Assembly (NCBI GenBank): GCA_011390085.1
Contig: JAABTB010000137.1
Coordinates: 1-6,512 of the forward strand
Length of the DNA stretch: 6,512 bases
Source of the DNA: Desulfobacula sp.
Lineage (GTDB): Bacteria; Desulfobacterota; Desulfobacteria; Desulfobacterales; Desulfobacteraceae
Direction of reading: 5' to 3'
This document shows, piece after piece, positions 1 through 5,584 of the stretch. A model generated the notes under the pieces. The model saw only the letters and a list, made by a program, of their open reading frames with translations, was not told the DNA's origin and did no database searches. The first letter of the stretch is position 1; each line of letters starts with the position of its first letter. A program made the position numbers and the translations under genes.

Positions 1-308
1 TCAAACCACCAGAAGTCATTGGCGGCAACAGGATCATAGGTATATTCCCGGCTGTCCAGGATAATGGCGGGAGAGAGCTTTATTTCGTCCCTTCCGCAGC
101 GGACAAGCCTGTCGCAGGTCATGATCCAGCCCATGAGAAGGCCGTGTTTTTCAAAGGCCTCGTTTGCATAGGCGGAGCAGGACGGGTGCATGGGACAACG
201 GTTGCCGTCCACCGGGGATATATATTCCTGATAAAACCCGAGGACTGAATTTTGTGCCTGGGCCGGGACAATCCGGTAAAGCCCGCACAGAACCGTAAAA
301 AGAATCAT
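1..308 (-). CDS. YidD/DUF37-family protein with N-terminal signal sequence, partial at the 3' end
   Basis: Translating the minus strand from ATG 308 gives 102 residues that run off the left edge without a stop. The core (about residues 25-75) has the YidD pattern: YISPVDGNRCP, then HPSCSAYA, a helix with KHG, then DRLVRCGRDE. Cysteines 38, 44 and 71 match those usual in the family, and C65 is additional. Classical YidD is a cytoplasmic, membrane-associated protein of about 85 residues that assists YidC-dependent insertion. This one differs in two ways: a hydrophobic N-terminus ending AQA before QNSV looks like a signal peptide, and a C-terminal extension carries YDPVAANDFWW. From memory, that ending marks a subfamily of exported YidD relatives, so a YidC role should not be assumed. 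The start lies 10 nt after the gspE stop, with a strong ribosome site. An in-frame GTG at 335-333 is a rival start that would add a basic n-region. The open frame suggests the cut falls close to the natural end. Confidence 0.85.
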   Translation of the reverse strand, partial: MILFTVLCGLYRIVPAQAQNSVLGFYQEYISPVDGNRCPMHPSCSAYANEAFEKHGLLMGWIMTCDRLVRCGRDEIKLSPAIILDSREYTYDPVAANDFWWF

Positions 309-312
309 GAAA

Positions 313-321
313 CCCGCCTTA
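313..321 (-). promoter_or_regulatory. Ribosome binding site of the YidD-like gene, overlapping the gspE stop
   Basis: The minus strand reads TAAGGCGGG directly before GTTTCATG. It is close to the ideal anti-16S match and includes the gspE stop codon TAA. Counting TAAGGCGG as the site, the spacer to ATG 308 is 5 nt, which favours that start and suggests translational coupling to gspE. A second possible site, GAGGTG at 345-340, sits 4 nt before the alternative GTG 335. Confidence 0.6.
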
Positions 322-2010
322 TTCCTGAGTGACACGGAGCACCTCGTCAATGGATGTAATGCCTTTGAGCACCTTTATCATGCCGTCCCGGCGAAGGGTG
401 ACCATACCGGCCCTGAGGGCGGCCGCTTTGATCTGATTGGCGTCTGAGGTCTGCAAGACGAGACCTTTAAGGGTATCATCCATGAGCATGATTTCAAAAA
501 TGGCCTGGCGGCCGGAATACCCGGTATTAAAACATCTGGGACACCCTTTGGGCTTATAGACATATTCTCCGAGAAATTTTTCACCTGATCCGTTCAAGGC
601 CTTAAGATGGGATTCATCCAACTGGTACCCTTCCTTGCAGTCATTGCAGAGAATCCGGACCAGGCGCTGGGCCACCACTGAATTCACGGAAGAGGAAATC
701 AGGTAAGGCTCCACACCCAGGTCCACCAGCCGGGTGACGGCCCCTGCCGAGTCATTGGTATGCAGGGTGGAAAAGACCAGATGGCCGGTCAGGGCTGACT
801 GAATAGCGATCTCCGCCGTTTCCAGATCCCTTATTTCCCCGATCAGAACGATATCCGGGTCCTGGCGGACAATGGACCTAAGGCCCTTGGCAAAGGTCAC
901 CCCGGTCTTTGCATTGACCTGGATCTGGCCGATTCCCTTGAGATTATATTCCACCGGGTCTTCAATGGTGATAATGTTTTTATCCGGGGAATTGATTTCC
1001 GACAGGGCCGCATAAAGGGTGGTGGTTTTTCCGCTTCCGGTTGGGCCCGTCACGAGAACAATCCCGTTGTTCTGGCGGATAATCTTATGAATGATCCGGT
1101 AATTCTCATCGGAAAGGCCAAACTCCGAGAATTCAAGAAAATATCCGGATTTGTTCAAAAGCCTCATGACCAGGCGTTCCCCATGGGAAGTGGGAACCGT
1201 TGAAATACGGATATCAATCTCCTGATCACCGATTCTGACCTGGGCCCGTCCATCCTGGGGCACTCTTTTTTCCGCAATATTCATCTTGGCCATGACCTTG
1301 ATCCTGGATATCAAGGAGGCCTGGACGCCCTTGGGAGGGGTCAGCATTTCATATAAGATCCCGTCGATCCGGTACCTGACCTTCAGGACATCCTGGAAGG
1401 GCTCAATATGGATATCGCTGGCCCCGGCCTTGACAGCCTGGGAAATCATATGATTCACCAGCCGGATGACCGGGGCGTCACTGGTATCATCCAGAAGATC
1501 CGCCGTCCGTTCGAAATTATCAATAATGGTAAACCCATTGTCTTCCATGTCGTCAACAAGCTGTTGGGCGCTTTCTCCGGACCGGTCATAGAGGGTATTG
1601 ACGGCGGACTGGATCTGGCTTCTGGGCGCAAGGACCAGGAAATAGGCATCCAGATTCAAAAGAGAGGCAATATCATCAACAAAACTCAAATCCGAGGGAT
1701 CATTCAGGGCAATGCAGGTTGCTTCATTTTCTCTGACAAGAGGGACGACATTGCATTTTTTTAAAAACTGCCTTGAAATTTTTGCTGTCCAGCCGTCTTT
1801 TGCCGTTTCAACGGTCAGGCTCCCAGCAAAAGGAATGTCATAAACCAGGCTTAGGGCTTCAAGGACCTCATTTTCCTGTACCAGCTTGGTTTCCACAAGC
1901 GCGTCCATGAGCCTTGAACGGTCTTTCAGGCAAGCCGCCCGCATCTTTTCCAGGCTTTCCTTTGAAAGAGCCGTCTTTTTTCCCAGGAGATTTATCAGCG
2001 TGTCAATCAT
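319..2010 (-). CDS. gspE: Type II secretion system ATPase GspE
   Basis: This is the cytoplasmic hexameric ATPase that drives pseudopilus assembly during T2SS secretion. The 563 residues are full length for the family. An N-terminal MshEN/GspE-N type region (about 30-145) should dock on GspL. The catalytic half holds Walker A GPTGSGKT (322-329), the Asp box EDPVEY (350-355), Walker B within DPDIVLIGEIRD (384-395) and the His box with H410 and H417. The zinc-binding domain typical of GspE and PilB is intact, with CNDC (455-458) and CPRC (490-493) 31 residues apart. GspE rather than PilB is preferred because gspL, gspM, gspC and gspD lie directly upstream. The gene starts 14 nt after the gspD stop. 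The bases before the ATG (AAAGCAAAAAGC) give no clear Shine-Dalgarno, so initiation may depend on ribosomes finishing gspD. All motifs are intact and nothing suggests decay. Confidence 0.97.
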   Translation of the reverse strand: MIDTLINLLGKKTALSKESLEKMRAACLKDRSRLMDALVETKLVQENEVLEALSLVYDIPFAGSLTVETAKDGWTAKISRQFLKKCNVVPLVRENEATCIALNDPSDLSFVDDIASLLNLDAYFLVLAPRSQIQSAVNTLYDRSGESAQQLVDDMEDNGFTIIDNFERTADLLDDTSDAPVIRLVNHMISQAVKAGASDIHIEPFQDVLKVRYRIDGILYEMLTPPKGVQASLISRIKVMAKMNIAEKRVPQDGRAQVRIGDQEIDIRISTVPTSHGERLVMRLLNKSGYFLEFSEFGLSDENYRIIHKIIRQNNGIVLVTGPTGSGKTTTLYAALSEINSPDKNIITIEDPVEYNLKGIGQIQVNAKTGVTFAKGLRSIVRQDPDIVLIGEIRDLETAEIAIQSALTGHLVFSTLHTNDSAGAVTRLVDLGVEPYLISSSVNSVVAQRLVRILCNDCKEGYQLDESHLKALNGSGEKFLGEYVYKPKGCPRCFNTGYSGRQAIFEIMLMDDTLKGLVLQTSDANQIKAAALRAGMVTLRRDGMIKVLKGITSIDEVLRVTQE

Positions 2011-2024
2011 GCTTTTTGCTTTAT

Positions 2025-4052
2025 TTACTCATCCTTTTTGGATTCATCTTGGATATCTTCGTCTTTTTTTTGTATCAGCTTGTTGTATAAAAGAACCTCT
2101 CCGTTTTTTATGGATTCGATATCCTTGGCTTTTTCATGGTAAATTTTGTCTAATTCCAGGGGATTCTTTACAACTCTGGGCGTCAGAAAAACATAGAGAT
2201 TGGTTTTATCCTCACCTTTTGATACGCTTTTAAAAGCCCAGCCCAGTGCAGGCACATCACCGAGACAAGGGGTCTTATATTCGGTTTTTGTCAGACTTTC
2301 ATCGATCAGGCCGCCGATAACCACACTGTTGGCATCTTCCACAATAATGGTGGTCTCTATCTGGCGTTTGAAGGTGGTGGGTCTGTCGTCCTGGGCGGCC
2401 TGGCCGGCCGAAGAATCGAGTTTGGTCAATTCCTGGGAGACATTCAACCGGACCAGCTTGTCCTTGCTGATCTGGGGAGTTATTTTCAGGGTGATACCCA
2501 CATCCTTGTATTCAAAGGAGCTATAAGTGGCCGTCCCGGCATCGGCCGCAGACCGGGTCTGAAAGGGAACATTCTTGCCCACGATAATTGAGGCTTCCTC
2601 ATTTTCCGTGGTCAATATCTGGGGCGTCGAAAGGATATGGACATCCTTATCGTTTTGAAAGGCCTGAACAATGGCCTGGATATCAGGGAAGGTCACTCCC
2701 CCAATACTGAACGACTTTCCCAGTACACCGACAGAGAATCCTGTGGGTAAGGTGGCGTATCCGGAAGTTCCGGCTGTTGAAGCCCCCGTCAGGTTGGAAT
2801 ATCCGGAAGTCGTGCCCGTACCGCCAAAACCGCCGAAAACCACCCGGCTGTCATCGTCATATCCCTGGGACGCCTTCCATTCGGTCCCGATATTCAAACC
2901 CCGGGTCGTGTTGACTTCCATGATGAGACATTCGATATATACCATGGCCCTCGGGATATCAAGTTTACCGATAACCTCTTCCAGCACCGGGTAATCCTCT
3001 TTGTCGGCCATGATGATGAGGCTGTTGGTAGCCTTGTCGGCCATGATTTTCACTTTTTCAGACAGGATGGGGGCTTTTTTCTGGCCTCCCTGGGCAGCCT
3101 GATCCTGCTTGTCGGTGGGGATTTCCAGCAATACCTTCACTAGGCTTTCAGCCGATGCATGCTCAAGATAATACACCCGTATTTTTTCATCTCCCTTTGG
3201 GACTTCCTGGTCCAGTATTTCAATCAGTTCCTTGACCTGATTTGTTTCCTGTATGCCGGCAAGAAAAATGACGGAATTGGTTCTTTCGTCGGCCACAAAA
3301 TTTACATCCAGCTCCGTGCTTTGTTTTGCCTTGATATCTTTTGCCTTGGCGCTGAAAATGGTGGAAAGACTCTGAACCAGTTTTTTAGCATCCGCATTTT
3401 TTAAAGGTAGCACGGATATCTGCTTTCCAACACTTTCAACGTCTATCCTTTCAACAACTTTTAGAAGCCGGTCAATGCTTGAAAGGGTTGCCGTTATAAT
3501 CAGCATATTGGTATCACGATAGGAAAGGACAATGCTGCCTTTGGGAACCAGAGGTGAAAACAAATTTTTCAGCTCGTCTGATTTTGCATATTTCAGGGGA
3601 ATGAGCCGGGTCACAACCCGGTCATCAATGATTTCATCATCAGTTTCCGTCACCAGCCGGGTATCGAGATTATCGCCTTTTGCAATGGGAGCGGGAACAA
3701 TTTTGATGACCGAACCAGACTCAACGGCTGAAAAACCGTTTATTTCAAGCACGGATTCAAAAACCCGGTAGGCATCTTTTACCGATATTTTTGTCGGGGA
3801 AATGATGGTCACATTCCCCCTTACCCTGCTATCCACCACAAAATTTTTGCCTGTCAATTTGCTCATGAATTTAATGAACACGTTAATATCCACATTGTTG
3901 AAATCAATGGACACAAAAGAAGAATCCCCTTCAGCCGGATTCACACCCGGGGTAACCGGCTCAGCCGCAACGGCATCGGAAGCAAAGAGAAAACCAGCAC
4001 AGACGATATACAAAAGGATGCCCGTCATCACCCATTTTCTAACAGAACACAT
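2025..4052 (-). CDS. gspD: Type II secretion system secretin GspD
   Basis: This is the outer-membrane channel subunit through which folded proteins leave the periplasm. The 675 residues start with a signal peptide (basic MCSVRK, hydrophobic 9-24, cleavage near AVA or VAA at 28-30; no lipobox at C18). Next come N0 (about 45-120), N1 (145-205), N2 (210-285), N3 (290-370) and the secretin domain (about 370-630). The secretin domain has EVNTTRGLNIG at its start, ILSTPQILTTENEEA (473-487), VGKNVPF (491-497), VGITLKITPQI (518-528), VVIGGLIDE (577-585) and LGDVPALGWAF (597-607). After it is a short S-domain-like tail of 45 residues, ending highly charged. The presumed cap region (about 395-440) is rich in Gly, Ser and Thr. 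The start codon overlaps the gspC stop by one base (TAATG) behind a strong ribosome site. The N0 domain and the gspC neighbour separate it from PilQ of type IV pili. Confidence 0.96.
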   Translation of the reverse strand: MCSVRKWVMTGILLYIVCAGFLFASDAVAAEPVTPGVNPAEGDSSFVSIDFNNVDINVFIKFMSKLTGKNFVVDSRVRGNVTIISPTKISVKDAYRVFESVLEINGFSAVESGSVIKIVPAPIAKGDNLDTRLVTETDDEIIDDRVVTRLIPLKYAKSDELKNLFSPLVPKGSIVLSYRDTNMLIITATLSSIDRLLKVVERIDVESVGKQISVLPLKNADAKKLVQSLSTIFSAKAKDIKAKQSTELDVNFVADERTNSVIFLAGIQETNQVKELIEILDQEVPKGDEKIRVYYLEHASAESLVKVLLEIPTDKQDQAAQGGQKKAPILSEKVKIMADKATNSLIIMADKEDYPVLEEVIGKLDIPRAMVYIECLIMEVNTTRGLNIGTEWKASQGYDDDSRVVFGGFGGTGTTSGYSNLTGASTAGTSGYATLPTGFSVGVLGKSFSIGGVTFPDIQAIVQAFQNDKDVHILSTPQILTTENEEASIIVGKNVPFQTRSAADAGTATYSSFEYKDVGITLKITPQISKDKLVRLNVSQELTKLDSSAGQAAQDDRPTTFKRQIETTIIVEDANSVVIGGLIDESLTKTEYKTPCLGDVPALGWAFKSVSKGEDKTNLYVFLTPRVVKNPLELDKIYHEKAKDIESIKNGEVLLYNKLIQKKDEDIQDESKKDE
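2064..2071 (-). repeat. 8-A homopolymer in the 3' end of gspD
   Basis: On the coding strand, CAA AAA AAA GAC encodes QKKD at residues 661-664 and contains eight consecutive A. The tract lies 13 codons before the stop, in the charged C-terminal tail. Runs of this length can slip during replication or transcription. Both shifted frames end nearby, so a slip would change only the tail. Confidence 0.9.
2758..2810 (-). repeat. Direct repeat encoding TSGY twice in the GspD Gly/Ser/Thr-rich region
   Basis: The 11-mer tatccggaagt occurs at 2758-2768 and again at 2800-2810, 42 nt apart, which is exactly 14 codons. It encodes TSGY at GspD residues 415-418 and 429-432. The bases between are only loosely similar, so this is either a degenerate duplication or two independent low-complexity segments. 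Confidence 0.6.
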
Positions 4053-5035
4053 TATGATTCCTCTCCTTTATTCTTTTCATCGGCATTTTCAATTTTTTCC
4101 GCTTCAATATCCTCTGATTTTACTTCTCTCATCTCCCCTGGTTCCTCTTCATGACCTTGCGCCTTGTCGGGCTGCCCGGCATTATAGAATATTTCTTTTG
4201 TTGCACCACCTCTTATCAGGGTAATTTTAGCGACAGGATCACTCTCTAAATCAGACAGCGAAGCAGAGGCCTCTTCAATTGATGCAACCGGGGTTCCGTT
4301 GATTTCTTTTACAATGTCTCCATTTCTGAGCCCGGCCCGGTTGAAAACAGAATCCGGTCTGATGGCATAGATCATTACACCGTCCGGTGCGCCTTTAGAA
4401 AAAAAAGGCCTGAATTTTATCTGCGTCATGATGTCACCGGTATTGCCGGAAGTCGATGGAAAAGTCTGGATTAAGGGGGCTTGGGCATCGTTCATGACGC
4501 CACCTGGGATTTGGATTTCCCCTGATTTTTTGATTGGCCCGGATTTTCCCGGATCGGTTTCCATTTCAAGAACCTGATCCTTGCCCTGAAAAGTAAGGAT
4601 AATTTCATTTTTCAGAATTTTTTTAATCGTTGCGTCTTGAATTAAATCCCCTTCCTCATACAGGGCCTGCAACCGGGATTTTTTATCTTCAATTACCGCA
4701 TAGAGTTCAGACCCGCCGGTTACAGTCCCCCAAAGCGTCAGAGAAAGAGTGGTCGGATCAAGCTTTGCCGTCGGGTATGACGACTCATTGTCCGACCCCT
4801 CTTTTCTCTCCATTTGAACCTTGAACAGGTTCCGCTGCATAATGATGTCATAACTGTTTCGTTTAACACCAGCGCCCTCCTGATTTTGAACAAAACCCGT
4901 TGTCCCGTCATCCAAGGGCTTGCTGTCTGATATTAAAGAGGGATCTTTCAGCACTGTCTTGTCCATAATATCAGCGAAGAAGAATGCAGCCCCTGCCAGC
5001 AGAATAAGGTTGATGAGGGCAAAGAGATATTTCAT
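4052..5035 (-). CDS. gspC: Type II secretion system inner-membrane/periplasmic linker GspC
   Basis: GspC connects the inner-membrane platform (GspL/GspM) to the secretin GspD and helps in substrate recognition. The 327-residue protein has one N-terminal membrane anchor (about 4-24). A periplasmic linker follows, then the HR domain: YDIIMQRNLFKVQ at 62-74, the typical I..RNLF signature, followed by a beta-rich part, LTLWGTVTGG to about 158. After a second linker comes a PDZ domain (about 205-285) with RPDSVFNRAGLRNGD and the IVKEING strand. Many GspC proteins end with PDZ or a coiled coil. Here an extra tail of about 40 residues, nearly all charged (Glu, Lys, Asp), follows the PDZ. The start is 4 nt after the gspM stop. 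AAGGG at 5050-5046, 10 nt upstream, is a moderate ribosome site. The gene is placed by domain order and by direct contact with gspD, since GspC sequences are poorly conserved. Confidence 0.93.
   Translation of the reverse strand: MKYLFALINLILLAGAAFFFADIMDKTVLKDPSLISDSKPLDDGTTGFVQNQEGAGVKRNSYDIIMQRNLFKVQMERKEGSDNESSYPTAKLDPTTLSLTLWGTVTGGSELYAVIEDKKSRLQALYEEGDLIQDATIKKILKNEIILTFQGKDQVLEMETDPGKSGPIKKSGEIQIPGGVMNDAQAPLIQTFPSTSGNTGDIMTQIKFRPFFSKGAPDGVMIYAIRPDSVFNRAGLRNGDIVKEINGTPVASIEEASASLSDLESDPVAKITLIRGGATKEIFYNAGQPDKAQGHEEEPGEMREVKSEDIEAEKIENADEKNKGEES
4060..4069 (-). promoter_or_regulatory. Ribosome binding site of gspD inside the 3' end of gspC
   Basis: The minus strand reads AAAGGAGAGG, 7 nt before the gspD ATG at 4052-4050, inside the last codons of gspC. 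Stop and start share one base (TAATG, 4054-4050), a classic arrangement for translational coupling. It is the clearest ribosome site in the window and fits the need for many GspD copies (a secretin ring has about 15 subunits). Confidence 0.75.
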
Positions 5036-5039
5036 GGCC

Positions 5040-5579
5040 TTATTGCCCTTTGCCCTTGAGCATCAGCGTTTCTGTTTCAATGACGGCATCCAGCCGGTCA
5101 TTGTTTTTCCCTGTTTTTGTTAAAAGAAGAGCAGTAATGGTGACACCGTTTTCCGAAGTTTCAATATGAGATATGAAATCCATAAGCTCTTTTAAATACA
5201 CTTCCGTGAGTTTGAATTTAACCGTGTCCAAGGAATAGTCGCTGTTTTCAATAATTTTGGAGGACGGTGTCATATAGGCCACCTTATCTTTGAGCCCGCT
5301 TTTCCGGGCTTCTTCATCCAGAAAGGAAAACAGGGAAAACCCTTCTTTCCTGGATGAAAGCGCCTTTTTCCGGACATCGAAATCCGATGAAACTGCATGG
5401 AACTGCTCTTGAAGGGCCATCATTTCTTCCAGAGCCGTCTGTTTTTCTTTCAGTATCCGTTGATAATCATCTTTTTTGTCAAAAATCGGCAGCATTCCAA
5501 AACGGATACCAAAAAACAGGATCAGAAATAAACCGCCCGAAATCAGAACATACGTTTCCCGTTTTGAAAAATTATGCAT
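5040..5579 (-). CDS. gspM: Type II secretion system inner-membrane protein GspM (PilO-like fold)
   Basis: This is a bitopic platform protein that pairs with GspL and stabilises it. The 179 residues have the family layout: a short cytoplasmic N-terminus (MHNFSKRETY), one membrane span (about 11-29), a helical and probably coiled-coil segment (about 36-78) and a C-terminal periplasmic domain of ferredoxin-like alpha/beta pattern (about 80-175), including the helix VYLKELMDFISHIE (127-140) and the strand VTITALLL. Primary sequence in this family is very variable, so the call depends on topology, length and position between gspL and gspC. The start is 5 nt after the gspL stop. No Shine-Dalgarno is visible before it (CTGTAAAACGT), so translation is probably coupled to gspL. 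A PilO-type protein is the alternative name for the same fold, but the flanking gspC and gspD make GspM the better label. Confidence 0.85.
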   Translation of the reverse strand: MHNFSKRETYVLISGGLFLILFFGIRFGMLPIFDKKDDYQRILKEKQTALEEMMALQEQFHAVSSDFDVRKKALSSRKEGFSLFSFLDEEARKSGLKDKVAYMTPSSKIIENSDYSLDTVKFKLTEVYLKELMDFISHIETSENGVTITALLLTKTGKNNDRLDAVIETETLMLKGKGQ

Positions 5580-5584
5580 ACGTT

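Noticed and set aside
1408..1764. Plus-strand open frames such as 1408-1764, 3802-4224 and 5354-5677 as possible genes.
   Set aside because: Each lies entirely or mostly within a well-supported minus-strand gsp gene, has no recognisable domain and no operon context. They are antisense shadows of real coding sequence.
1825..1930. c-di-GMP binding by the GspE N-terminal region (MshEN motif).
   Set aside because: The region around residues 33-60 aligns roughly with RLGxxLxxxG....L..Q, but the two glycines are replaced (M35, K42) and the final Gln position is V56. The motif looks too degenerate to claim binding.
1940..1985. Possible programmed -1 frameshift in gspE: in-phase A AAA AAG at codons 10-12, followed 6 nt later by a small hairpin (CTTTC, loop AAAG, GAAAG).
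   Set aside because: The arrangement resembles a dnaX-type signal, but the -1 frame gives about 45 residues of no recognisable character before a stop, the stem is only 5 bp, and the ATPase clearly continues in frame 0. Probably chance in Lys-rich coding sequence.
3970..4000. Lipoprotein signal in GspD (C18 in the hydrophobic N-terminus).
   Set aside because: The residues before the cysteine are YIV, which is not a lipobox, and a normal signal peptidase I site (AVA/VAA) follows at 28-30.
4391..4409. Inverted repeat gcctttagaaaaaaaaggc in gspC as a possible terminator.
   Set aside because: The stem is 6 bp with the T-rich run in the loop and not after it, and it lies inside the coding sequence before the PDZ domain. 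It does not have terminator form on either strand.
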